The notes below the pieces were generated by a model. It worked only from the letters and a program-made list of their open reading frames with translations, searched no databases and had not been told where the DNA came from. Of a stretch of DNA of 64,000 nt, positions 53,594 through 61,779 are shown one piece after another. The stretch's first letter is position 1; each line of letters opens with the position of its first letter. Origin of the DNA: CALXVA01 sp944393025 (GTDB lineage Bacteria; Bacillota; Clostridia; TANB77; CAG-508). The translations under genes were made by a program, and so were the position numbers. The stretch spans positions 434,001 through 498,000 of the forward strand of contig OZ007016.1 of the NCBI GenBank assembly GCA_963931445.1, read 5' to 3'.

Positions 53594-53884
53594 TTATCTA
53601 TACCATGTAGGTATTGTAAATAATGATACATCTAATACTTGTAGGAATAAGAATAATAAAAATGTAATTATAATAGATACAATACCTAAAATTAATCCAG
53701 TTTTTCCTAATCCTTTATCGCCTTTTTTAAAAGCAATAAATCCAAATATTATTGATAGTACTGCAGAGATTATGGAAACTATAATAAATATTAAAGATAC
53801 AATGGAAATAATTCCAAATATCAAAGATGCAATTCCCCATCCCATACTTGTTGGTTCTAATGAATTTTGTGTTTCAGGTTCCAT
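53594..53884 (-). CDS. DUF4190-like small membrane protein
   Basis: 96 aa from the ATG after AAGGGGGAATAAT. Two or three transmembrane segments with A-S-L-I-F-G-I-I-S, I-I-F-G-F-I-A-F-K-K-G and G-L-I-L-G-I-V-S, the repeated glycine-rich pattern of DUF4190. Function unknown. It lies upstream of deoD with a 13-base gap and may be co-transcribed. Confidence 0.75.
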   Translation of the reverse strand: MEPETQNSLEPTSMGWGIASLIFGIISIVSLIFIIVSIISAVLSIIFGFIAFKKGDKGLGKTGLILGIVSIIITFLLFLFLQVLDVSLFTIPTWYR

Positions 53885-54031
53885 TATTATTCCCCCTTTC
53901 AAAATAATTATTACATGTTTTAAAAAATATGTCAAGCTGAAAAATAGTTACTGTTTAGTGTAACATATATATTTTATATTGAACAGTAACCAAAAATATT
54001 GTGAACTTTCTGTGAAATTTGTTTTAAACTA

Positions 54032-54060
54032 TTGACAATTTGCACAAAAAGGTATATATT
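54032..54060 (+). promoter_or_regulatory. groESL promoter
   Basis: TTGACA (54032-54037) and TATATT (54055-54060) with a 17-base spacer. Confidence 0.85.
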
Positions 54061-54087
54061 TTAGCAGTCAGAACAAAAGAGTGCTAA
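54061..54087 (+). promoter_or_regulatory. CIRCE operator (HrcA binding site)
   Basis: TTAGCAGTC, nine bases, GAGTGCTAA. It differs by one base from the consensus CIRCE. It directly follows the promoter, so HrcA would repress groESL until heat shock. Confidence 0.95.
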
Positions 54088-54177
54088 AATATATAAATAG
54101 TTTTGAATAATTATTAAAAGAAAACATATTTATATATTAGAAAAATTAATGGTAAAATTTTTGAGGAGGTAGATAAA

Positions 54178-54459
54178 ATGTTAAAACCATTATCAAACAG
54201 AGTAGTAATAAAAATGTTAGAAAAAGAAGAAACAACAAAAAGTGGAATAATCTTAGCAGGAAATGCTGGAGAAAAACCACAAATAGCAGAAGTAATTGAG
54301 GTAGGACCAGGACTTGAAGTAGATGGAAAATTAGAAAAAATGCTAGTAAAAAAAGGTGATAAAGTAGTAGTAAATAAGTATGCTGGTACAGAAGTAAAAT
54401 ATGAAGGTATAGATTATATTATAGTAAAGCAAGATGATATTTTAGCTATAGCAGAGTAA
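54178..54459 (+). CDS. groES: Co-chaperonin GroES
   Basis: 93 aa. L-K-P-L-S-N-R-V-V-I-K at the start, the mobile loop T-T-K-S-G-I-I-L near residues 20-27, and V-K-Q-D-D-I-L-A-I at the end. The heptameric lid of GroEL. TGAGGAGGTAGATAAA precedes the ATG. First gene of the CIRCE-controlled operon. Confidence 0.97.
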   Translation: MLKPLSNRVVIKMLEKEETTKSGIILAGNAGEKPQIAEVIEVGPGLEVDGKLEKMLVKKGDKVVVNKYAGTEVKYEGIDYIIVKQDDILAIAE

Positions 54460-54532
54460 AGAAATAATATAATTAAAATAAGACTGCGATAAATAATTAT
54501 ATATAAATTAAAATTTTAGGAGGTAATTTAAA

Positions 54533-56167
54533 ATGGCAAAAGATATTAAATTTGGAGAGGATGCTAGAAAGAGCCTATTAAATGGTGTAAATAAACTAGC
54601 AGATACAGTAAGAGTTACAATGGGACCAAAAGGAAGAAATGTAGTATTAGATAAAAAGTTTGGAGCACCACTTATTACAAATGATGGTGTAACAATAGCA
54701 AAAGAAATTGAACTAGATGATCCATTCGAAAATATGGGAGCACAAATAGTAAAAGAAGTTTCTATAAAAACAAATGATGTAGCAGGTGATGGAACAACAA
54801 CTGCTATGGTATTAGCTCAAAGCATGGTAAAAGAAGGAGTAAAAAATGTAGCAGCAGGTGGAGATCCAATGGCTATAAAAAGAGGAATGGATAAAGCAGT
54901 AAATGTTGCAGTAGATGCTCTTAAAAAAATTAGTTCACCAGTTAATGGGAAAGAAGATATTGCAAGAGTTGCAAGCATTTCAGCAAATAATGATGAAGTT
55001 GGAGAATTAATTTCAGAAGCTATGGAAAAGGTTTCAAAAGATGGAGTTATTACAATAGAAGAGTCAAAAACATCTCAAACAGAATTAAATGTAGTTGAAG
55101 GTATGCAATTTGATAGAGGCTATGTATCACCATATATGGTAACAGATACAGAAAAAATGGAAGCAGTAGTAGATAACCCATATATATTAATAACAGATAA
55201 AAAAATAAGTAATATACAAGAAATATTACCATTACTTGAAAGTTTAATGCAACAATCAGGAAAATTAGTAATAATTTGTGATGATATTGAAGGAGAAGCA
55301 CTATCAACATTAATATTAAACAAATTAAGAGGAGTATTAAATGTAGTAGCAGTTAAAGCACCTGGATATGGAGATAAGAGAAAAAATATGCTACAAGATA
55401 TAGCAATTCTTACTGGAGGAGAAGTTATTTCTTCAGATTTAGGAATGGAACTTAAAGATACTACAGTTGAACAATTAGGAAAAGCAAGACAAATTAAAGT
55501 GCAAAAAGAAAATACAATAATTGTTGATGGAGCAGGAAATAAAGATGAAATTGCTTCAAGAGTAAACCAATTAAAAGCACAAATATCTGAAGAAAAAAGT
55601 GAATTTGAAAAAGAATCATTACAAGAAAGATTAGCTAAAATTGCTGGAGGAGTTGCAGTAATAGGTGTTGGAGCAGCAACAGAAGTAGAAATGAAAGATA
55701 GAAAATTAAGAATAGAAGATGCGCTATCAGCAACCAAAGCAGCTGTTGAAGAAGGAATTGTTGCAGGTGGAGGAACAGCATTTGTTAATATAATACCAGA
55801 AGTAGAAAAACTAGTTTTAAGCCTACATGGAGATGAAAAAATAGGAGGAAAAATAATTCTAAAATCATTAGAAGAACCTGTTAGACAAATTGCAATAAAT
55901 GCAGGACTAGAACCAGCAGTAATATTAGAGAAAGTAAAAACAAGCCCTGTAGGAGTAGGCTATGATGCAGCAAATGATGAATATGTAGATATGAAAAAAT
56001 CTGGAATTGTTGATCCAACAAAAGTTTCAAGAAGTGCTATTCAAAATGCAGTATCAATTGCATCAATGATTTTAACAACAGAAAGCTTAGTAACAGATAA
56101 AAAAGAACCAAAAGAATGCAATTGTGGAGGACATGATGATGCAGCCGGAATGGGCGGAATGTATTAA
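54533..56167 (+). CDS. groEL: Chaperonin GroEL
   Basis: 544 aa. M-A-K-D-I-K-F-G-E-D-A-R near the N-terminus, the nucleotide-binding G-D-G-T-T-T near 86, and the G-G-M-Y-type end. Folds proteins in an ATP-driven double ring. The tail has an extra C-N-C-G-G-H-D-D before the final G-M-G-G-M. The GCC GGA and GGC GGA near the end contain out-of-phase CGGs that are read normally. Confidence 0.98.
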   Translation: MAKDIKFGEDARKSLLNGVNKLADTVRVTMGPKGRNVVLDKKFGAPLITNDGVTIAKEIELDDPFENMGAQIVKEVSIKTNDVAGDGTTTAMVLAQSMVKEGVKNVAAGGDPMAIKRGMDKAVNVAVDALKKISSPVNGKEDIARVASISANNDEVGELISEAMEKVSKDGVITIEESKTSQTELNVVEGMQFDRGYVSPYMVTDTEKMEAVVDNPYILITDKKISNIQEILPLLESLMQQSGKLVIICDDIEGEALSTLILNKLRGVLNVVAVKAPGYGDKRKNMLQDIAILTGGEVISSDLGMELKDTTVEQLGKARQIKVQKENTIIVDGAGNKDEIASRVNQLKAQISEEKSEFEKESLQERLAKIAGGVAVIGVGAATEVEMKDRKLRIEDALSATKAAVEEGIVAGGGTAFVNIIPEVEKLVLSLHGDEKIGGKIILKSLEEPVRQIAINAGLEPAVILEKVKTSPVGVGYDAANDEYVDMKKSGIVDPTKVSRSAIQNAVSIASMILTTESLVTDKKEPKECNCGGHDDAAGMGGMY

Positions 56168-56177
56168 TTAAAGTGAA

Positions 56178-56203
56178 AAATATTTATAATCTATAAATAT
56201 TTT
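56178..56203 (+). terminator. groEL terminator
   Basis: AAATATTTATA-ATC-TATAAATATTT, perfect stem, with a T-rich end. Confidence 0.8.
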
Positions 56204-56229
56204 ATGAATAAAGTAATAGTAAAAGTAAA

Positions 56230-56267
56230 TTTGTTGTATAGATAAAATATTTTATCTATACAACAAA
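56230..56267. terminator. Long perfect palindrome
   Basis: Two 18-base arms, the left starting TTTGTTGTATAGAT and the right ending ATCTATACAACAAA, separated by two bases. TTGTTGTATAG also starts each unit of the tandem repeat at 62440, so this may be a dispersed repeat family rather than only a terminator. Confidence 0.65.
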
Positions 56268-56351
56268 ATCTATTTAAATACAAAATGGACAATATTAAAT
56301 TTATGTAGTATAATATAAAATATTATAATTTTAACAAAAGGAGAAATGAAT

Positions 56352-56561
56352 ATGCTACAGAACATTTTGCTAATTGGAAAGATAATGTTCATCGCAAGTG
56401 TACCATTGGTAATAATTGTGGCATACATTAGTGAGACATATCCAAAAATAGACAAAAAGATAAAAAAATTTGTCAGTCGGCATAATAAGATTATAACTAT
56501 ATTGGCTATAATATATTTTATTTGGGCATGGATAGGAATAATTGGAAGCATATTTTTTTAA
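56352..56561 (+). CDS. Small two-span membrane protein with a normally read CGG
   Basis: 69 aa with hydrophobic segments at about 3-27 and 47-68 around a Lys-rich loop. Start at 56352 gives better spacing to AAAAGGAGAA than 56346. CGG at 56478-56480 is in frame; reading on in frame 0 gives a fine second membrane segment (I-L-A-I-I-Y-F-I-W-A-W), whereas a +1 skip would stop within a few codons. Codon choice (CAG, ATC, GTG, CGG) differs from neighbours. It is followed by a chain of hairpins, so it may be newly acquired DNA. Function unknown. Confidence 0.55.
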   Translation: MLQNILLIGKIMFIASVPLVIIVAYISETYPKIDKKIKKFVSRHNKIITILAIIYFIWAWIGIIGSIFF

Positions 56562-56572
56562 GATTCTTTGGT

Positions 56573-56692
56573 GCAATCTTTCTATTGAAAGGTTGCATTT
56601 TATATAATAGGAAATTTCTCATTTCCTATTATATAAAATGGCTATAATCGCCATTGACTTTGAGATTTCCTCCTTTTAGTCGGAAACTCAAA
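56573..56692. repeat. Three consecutive hairpins
   Basis: GCAATCTTTC/GAAAGGTTGC (56573-56596), a perfect 19-bp stem (56597-56615 with 56621-56639), and TTTGAG(A)TTTCC/GGAAACTCAAA (56659-56692). More GC-rich at the right. This looks like a structured RNA or a palindromic mobile repeat. The rest of the gap to 56826 is AT-rich with nothing recognisable. Confidence 0.6.
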
Positions 56693-56826
56693 TCGGCACG
56701 AACAAAGAAGAACAGGGGTGCTTTATTATAAAATAAAAAAGTATTATTAAGGCAAAGTATTTTATAAACAATAAATTAAAATATAGAAATATAATTTAAT
56801 TCAAATATGTAAGAATGGAGTAAAAA

Positions 56827-58180
56827 ATGGAAAATAAAAAAGTAGCATTTTGTACACTTGGATGTAAAGTAAATCAATACGAAACTAATGCAATGGTTCA
56901 AGAATTTACAAAAAACAAATATGACATAGTAGAATTTAATGAAAAAGCAGATATATATATTGTAAATACTTGTACTGTAACTAATATGGCAGATAGAAAA
57001 TCTAGACAAATGTTAAGAAAAGTTAAAGAGTTAAATCCAAAAGCTATTTTAGTTGCTGTTGGATGCTATGCACAAGTGGCAAAAGAAGAATTAGAAAAAA
57101 TACCAGAAATAGATTTAATATTAGGAACAAATGAAAAAAGAAATATATTAGAATATGTAGAAAACATGATGAATACTAGAGATAATTTAAAAAACAAAAC
57201 AAGTAGAAATTTTAATATTAAAAAAGAAAATATTAGTGATGTATTACATTGTGAAGAATATTCAGACTTTGGAGAAGTTACTTTTACAGAAAAAACAAGA
57301 GCAGTTATAAAAGTACAAGATGGATGTGATAGATTTTGTTCATATTGTATTATACCATACGCTAGAGGACATATAAGAAGTAGAAAACCAGAAAGTGTGA
57401 TAAGTGAAATAAGTAAAATAGCTAAAAATGGAATTAAAGAAGTAGTTATTACAGGAATTCATTTGGCATCATATGGAAGGGATTTTAAAGAAAAAGAATA
57501 TAAATTAATAGATTTATTAGAAGAAATAAATAATATAAATGGAATTGAAAGAATAAGATTACGGTTCACTTGAGCCAACATTAATAACAAACGAATTTGT
57601 TGAAAGATTATCAAAATTAGAAAAAATATGTGATCATTTTCACCTATCACTTCAAAGTGGATGTAATGAAACACTTAAAAGAATGAATAGGAGATATTCA
57701 ATAGAAGAATTTGAGAAAAGTACTAAACTTTTAAGAAAAGCATATAAAAATGTTTCATTAACAACAGATATTATAGTAGGTTTTCCAGGAGAAACAGATG
57801 AAGAGTTTAATAAAACTTATAATTTTTTACAAAAAATAAAATTTTACAAAATGCATATTTTTAAATATTCGCAAAGAAAAGGTACTATAGCATCTAAAAT
57901 GCAAAATCAAGTTAATGGAGAAATAAAAGAAGAAAGAAGTAAAAAACTAATAGAATTATCAAATAAAAATGAAAGAGAATATAATAATCAATATAAAGAC
58001 AAGCAAATAGAAGTGCTTTTTGAAGAATCTCATATTGAAAATGGAAAAAGGTATATGAAAGGTCATACTACTAATTATATGGTAGTAAATGTACAAACAA
58101 ATGAAAATTTAGAAAACAAGATAAAAAATGTTAAAATAATAAAAACAGATGGCTTAGAATTGATAGGAGAATTATTGTAA
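56827..58180 (+). CDS. mtaB: tRNA methylthiotransferase MtaB (+1 recoding at CGG 57562-57564)
   Basis: 450 aa when read through. Radical-SAM enzyme that converts t6A37 to ms2t6A37 in tRNAs reading ANN codons. N-terminal cluster cysteines in T-L-G-C-K-V-N-Q-Y-E and the following N-T-C-T-V-T and V-G-C-Y-A-Q; radical-SAM motif C-D-R-F-C-S-Y-C near 170. Frame 0 stops three codons after the CGG. Skipping C57562 gives R-L-G-S-L-E-P-T, a signature of the family, then H-L-S-L-Q-S-G-C-N and D-I-I-V-G-F-P-G-E-T-D-E, ending in a TRAM domain. GTAAGAATGGAGTAAAA precedes the ATG. Confidence 0.95.
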
Positions 58181-58223
58181 GTAAAAAAATTTATAATACA
58201 AATAAAATTTTTACTCATAATAC

Positions 58224-58253
58224 TTGACAAATCATATAAAAAAGTAGTACAAT
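58224..58253 (+). promoter_or_regulatory. Promoter of tRNA-Leu
   Basis: TTGACA (58224-58229) and TACAAT (58248-58253), spacer 18 bases, 24 bases before the tRNA. Confidence 0.7.
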
Positions 58254-58276
58254 AATTCTTGTCAGTTCAAACATAT

Positions 58277-58364
58277 GCAGATGTGGCGGAACTGGTAGAC
58301 GCACAGGACTTAAAATCCTGCGGTTGAATAAACCGTGCCGGTTCGATTCCGGCCATCTGCACCA
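58277..58364 (+). tRNA. tRNA-Leu (UAA)
   Basis: 88 bases with encoded CCA. Acceptor GCAGATG/CATCTGC. The anticodon stem CAGGA/TCCTG encloses CTTAAAA (anticodon UAA). A long class II variable arm (CGGTTGAATAAACCG) and T-arm GCCGG-TTCGATT-CCGGC are perfect. Confidence 0.97.
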
Positions 58365-58578
58365 ATTATGTATCTGTTCGAACTAATAGAGCAGATAGAT
58401 ACAAATATCATTCAGAAATGGATGATATTTTTTTATTATATAAAAACACAAAACATAAATACAATATATGGAAATAACATTGACAAATATTGTAAAAAGG
58501 TGTATAATAAACTGTATGACACAAAGTGTCATAGGTAGAAAAATTACATTAAAGAAAGACAAAATGGAGGAAGAAAAA

Positions 58579-58908
58579 ATGACCTGTGAAGAAGTTGTAG
58601 AGACAATGAAAAATTCTGCAAGAATGAACATTGCAAGCTGTAAAAGCAACAAGGAAGAAATTGCAGAAGTGTTGGCAAAATTCCTTAGCTTTTTCTCCAG
58701 ACAATATTGCGGAATTAAACAAAAAGTGGCAATGAAAGAACTATTGCAGGAAAAAAGCGGAGTAAATCCGCAGGAAACATCTAAAGAGTTCATGCGAATC
58801 GTGCTGCTTCATGCAGCATATAGCTTCGAGGCTAACACCATGATGAGCGAAAAAAGAGATGTAACACCAATATTGGAAAAATTTATTGATGAATATGTTC
58901 GTCAATAA
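58579..58908 (+). CDS. Hypothetical helical protein with atypical composition
   Basis: 109 aa from the ATG after ATGGAGGAAGAAAAA. All-helical (V-V-E-T-M-K-N-S-A-R-M-N-I-A-S-C, later R-I-V-L-L-H-A-A-Y-S-F-E). Not recognised. The DNA is clearly richer in GC and uses codons such as CTG, GCG and CAG not favoured nearby, so it may be transferred DNA. Its CGG trinucleotides (TGC GGA, AGC GGA) are out of phase. A strong terminator follows. Confidence 0.6.
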   Translation: MTCEEVVETMKNSARMNIASCKSNKEEIAEVLAKFLSFFSRQYCGIKQKVAMKELLQEKSGVNPQETSKEFMRIVLLHAAYSFEANTMMSEKRDVTPILEKFIDEYVRQ

Positions 58909-58917
58909 AATCAGGTC

Positions 58918-58955
58918 AGAGGGGGGATTTTAAATAAGCCCCCTTCTTTTTTGTA
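58918..58955 (+). terminator. GC-rich terminator
   Basis: AGAGGGGGG pairs with CCCCCTTCT (one G-T), followed by TTTTTTG. The following 165 bases to the next gene are AT-rich with no feature. Confidence 0.8.
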
Positions 58956-59121
58956 TAGAAAAAGAAATAATTAGTATAATAAATATTTGTCAATATTCCC
59001 CATCACTAATGACAACTAGTAATACTATTAGTTAATAATTTTTAGAAAAATAAATTGAAACTATTTGAATTATATAAATTTATGGTATAATATATATACA
59101 TTTATACGAAAGGAAAGAAAA

Positions 59122-59472
59122 ATGGAACTGATTGTAATAATATATATACTATTATTTATAATATTTGGACTAATTACATTTTCAATATTACAGTTAAAAT
59201 TAGCAGGAATAAAGGTAAAAGATTTTTGGAGTTTTATTCAGGCAAATCAAATGTTAGATAAATTATATGCATTTTCAAAAAGATATATAAAGATGAGCCC
59301 ACAAGAGCAAATAATATTTTTAAGTGAAGCAGAAAAAGTATTTAATGCATTTGATAAAATTCCAGAAATGATATGGGAGGAAGAATATAGAAAATATTCT
59401 CAAGTAGTTGAAACATATAAAAATATAAGATTAGATAGATGGAATTCAGATAATATAGGTCATAATAAATAA
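59122..59472 (+). CDS. Single-span membrane protein, unknown
   Basis: 116 aa: transmembrane helix at residues 2-24, then a soluble helical domain (F-S-K-R-Y-I-K-M-S-P-Q-E-Q, later P-E-M-I-W-E-E-E-Y). AAAGGAAAGAAAA precedes the ATG. It lies just ahead of the cysteine desulfurase gene. No domain recognised. Confidence 0.55.
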   Translation: MELIVIIYILLFIIFGLITFSILQLKLAGIKVKDFWSFIQANQMLDKLYAFSKRYIKMSPQEQIIFLSEAEKVFNAFDKIPEMIWEEEYRKYSQVVETYKNIRLDRWNSDNIGHNK

Positions 59473-59524
59473 AAGGTTACATATAATTAAATATATGTAA
59501 TTTTTTTGTTTGAGAGGTAAGAAA

Positions 59525-60661
59525 ATGAAAATAATATATTTAGATCATGCTGCAACAACACCAGTAAGGCAAGAAGTTATAAAGGAGATTATACCATATT
59601 TAGGAATAGAATATGGAAATGCGTCTGCTATGTATTCATTAGGAAGAAAAGCTAAAAGAGCTATAAAAAATGCAAGAGAACAAGTTGCTAAATCACTGAA
59701 TTGTGATATTAATGAAATATATTTTACATCATGTGGAAGTGAAAGTGATAATTTAGCTATAAAGGGATTTGCCTATGCAAATATTGATAAGGGAAATCAT
59801 ATTATAACTAGTAAAATAGAGCATCATGCTGTATTAGAAAGTTGTAAAGCATTAGAAAGAGAGGGATTTGAAGTAACATATTTAAATGTTGATGAAAATG
59901 GAATAATAAATTTAGAAGAATTATTAAATTCAATTACTGAAAAAACTATATTAATAAGTATAATGTTTGCCAATAATGAAATAGGAACAATTGAACCTAT
60001 TGAAAAAATAGGAAATATTGCAAAAGAAAAAAATATAGTATTTCATACTGATGCAGTTCAAGCAATAGGAAATATAAAAATAGATGTAAAAAAACTAAAT
60101 ATAGATATGTTATCATTGTCTGGACATAAATTTTATGCACCTAAAGGAGTAGGAGCATTATATGTTAAAAATGGTATAAAATTTAAAAAATTACAAGATG
60201 GAGGCTTACAAGAAAATGATAAAAGAGCAGGAACAGAAAATGTTGCAGGAATAGTAGGATTAGGAAAAGCTATTGAATTAATATATAATGAATATGAAGA
60301 ATATAATAAGAAAATAAAGGAACTTAGAGATTATTATTTTTCAAAAATAAAAAAAGAATTTAAAGATGCTAAAATAAATGGAGATATTGTAAATAGATTA
60401 GCAGGAAATGCTAATGTAAGTTTTAAAAATATAATAGGAGAAAACTTATTACTTGAATTAGATAAATATGGAATTTGTGCTTCTGCTGGTTCAGCATGTT
60501 CTACTTCATCTCCACATCCATCACATGTGTTAACAGCAATAGGATTAAATAAAGACTTAATAGATGGAACATTAAGAATATCTTTTGGTAAAGATAATTG
60601 TAAAAATGATGTTGATTATTTAATAGAAAAATTAAAAGAAATAATAAAGTTAGAAAAATAG
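59525..60661 (+). CDS. Cysteine desulfurase (NifS/IscS family)
   Basis: 378 aa. Y-L-D-H-A-A-T-T-P at the start; H-T-D-A-V-Q-A-I-G near 180; the PLP lysine in S-G-H-K-F-Y-A-P-K-G near 203; the catalytic Cys in G-S-A-C-S-T-S-S-P near 325. A pyridoxal-phosphate enzyme that takes sulfur from cysteine for Fe-S clusters or thio-tRNAs. No scaffold iscU follows, so it may serve tRNA thiolation or general supply. ATG 59525 follows GAGAGGTAAGAAA. Confidence 0.93.
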   Translation: MKIIYLDHAATTPVRQEVIKEIIPYLGIEYGNASAMYSLGRKAKRAIKNAREQVAKSLNCDINEIYFTSCGSESDNLAIKGFAYANIDKGNHIITSKIEHHAVLESCKALEREGFEVTYLNVDENGIINLEELLNSITEKTILISIMFANNEIGTIEPIEKIGNIAKEKNIVFHTDAVQAIGNIKIDVKKLNIDMLSLSGHKFYAPKGVGALYVKNGIKFKKLQDGGLQENDKRAGTENVAGIVGLGKAIELIYNEYEEYNKKIKELRDYYFSKIKKEFKDAKINGDIVNRLAGNANVSFKNIIGENLLLELDKYGICASAGSACSTSSPHPSHVLTAIGLNKDLIDGTLRISFGKDNCKNDVDYLIEKLKEIIKLEK

Positions 60662-60717
60662 AGAAAACAAAAGAAAAATAGAGGAAAGAAATAGAAGAAT
60701 TGAAAAAAGGCGAAAAT

Positions 60718-60748
60718 AAATACTAGCATATACGCTAGTATTTATTGT
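60718..60748. terminator. Bidirectional terminator
   Basis: AAATACTAGC-ATATAC-GCTAGTATTT, perfect 10-bp stem between convergent genes. Confidence 0.8.
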
Positions 60749-60794
60749 ATAATACATTAAATTTAACTACCAAGTAACATTAAAACTAATAATT

Positions 60795-61013
60795 TTACTG
60801 CTGATTTTTATTATCAGGAATATACTCAAATAAATCAGATATTTCACAATTAAATACAGAGCAAATACGATTTAGTTGTGAAATATCTAAACGCTTAGAT
60901 TCTTCATAGTACATCTTTGATATTGTAGCAGGTCGTATATTAGTAGCTCTTGAAAGTGCTGCTTGAGTCATCTTATGTTTGCCTAATAAATCTGATAGTT
61001 TAATTTTTATCAT
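60795..61013 (-). CDS. XRE-family regulator
   Basis: 72 aa from the second ATG (61013), which has a GGAAGG site nine bases ahead; ATG 61022 is too close. Cro/CI-type helix-turn-helix T-Q-A-A-L-S-R-A-T-N-I-R-P-A-T-I-S-K-M, then C-E-I-S-D-L-F-E-Y. Stand-alone regulators of this YozG type often control neighbouring membrane or toxin-antitoxin genes; the target is unknown. Confidence 0.8.
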   Translation of the reverse strand: MIKIKLSDLLGKHKMTQAALSRATNIRPATISKMYYEESKRLDISQLNRICSVFNCEISDLFEYIPDNKNQQ

Positions 61014-61156
61014 ATAGCACAACCTTCCATTAATAATGTAAAAATAATTTTATTATATGCTTGTATTTTACCATGCAATATATTAAAATTACAGATACAA
61101 ACTAAAATATAACTACAAGAGTAATAAAATATACTATAAGAGTAAAAGGAGTAACA

Positions 61157-61402
61157 ATGCTAAACAAAAATAATGTAAATACAAAAAATAAAGATTGGAA
61201 AGAAAAAAATAAAAGATATTTAAAAGAATTACAAATGTTTTTTGATAAAGTAGATAATATTAAAGATAATTCACTAAAACAAAAAATAATAGGTCAAATG
61301 TTATTATGTGATAAAGTGTTAACAGAAATTGCAGAAAGCAAATTTGAGGAATATTATAAAAAAGGTTATAAAAATGCTAAAAATGGGAATAATTTAACAT
61401 AA
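61157..61402 (+). CDS. Hypothetical protein
   Basis: 81 aa, highly charged and helical (K-E-L-Q-M-F-F-D-K-V-D-N-I-K, Y-Y-K-K-G-Y-K-N-A-K near the end). The K-G-Y-K-N-A pattern recalls small spore-former proteins of unknown role. AAAAGGAGTAACA precedes the ATG. Confidence 0.55.
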   Translation: MLNKNNVNTKNKDWKEKNKRYLKELQMFFDKVDNIKDNSLKQKIIGQMLLCDKVLTEIAESKFEEYYKKGYKNAKNGNNLT

Positions 61403-61434
61403 TATATACATACTAAAAATAGAGAGTGTGTATA

Positions 61435-61779
61435 ATGAAAAAAATATTAGTTGGAATTATTACCGGATTTATTAGCGGATTATTTTCAGCAGGTGGAGGA
61501 CTTTTATTAATACAAGCATATACGAATATATTTAAACTAAATGAAAAACAAGCAAGAGCAACTTCACTTTTTACAGTATTATTAATGACAATTGTAACTG
61601 CTATTATATATAACAAAAATAATTTTATATATTGGCCTTTGGGAATAAAATGTGCAATAGGAGGAATTTTTGGAGGATTAATAGGAGGAATTCTATTAAA
61701 TAAAATACCAAAAAAATTTCTACAGATAAGTTTTGTTTTATTTTTGTTTTATGCAGGTATTAATTCTATAATGAGGTGA
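61435..61779 (+). CDS. TauE/SafE-family half transporter, first half
   Basis: 114 aa with four hydrophobic segments. G-F-I-S-G-L-F-S-A-G-G-G near residue 12 and R-A-T-S-L-F-T-V-L are the repeat motifs of the TauE/SafE (DUF81) permeases, thought to move sulfite or organosulfur anions. It is half the usual length and overlaps the second half by four bases, so the two probably assemble as a heterodimer. Confidence 0.8.
   Translation: MKKILVGIITGFISGLFSAGGGLLLIQAYTNIFKLNEKQARATSLFTVLLMTIVTAIIYNKNNFIYWPLGIKCAIGGIFGGLIGGILLNKIPKKFLQISFVLFLFYAGINSIMR

Noticed and set aside
1702..57564. The CGG frameshifts as ordinary pseudogenes or base-call errors
   Set aside because: All 14 follow one rule (extra C, phase 0, before GGN), hit essential and phage genes alike on both strands, and no comparable errors occur at other CGGs.
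1702..57564. Simple reassignment of CGG to another amino acid
   Set aside because: Reassignment would keep frame 0, but frame 0 runs into stops or loses the family after each site; only a +1 change restores the proteins.
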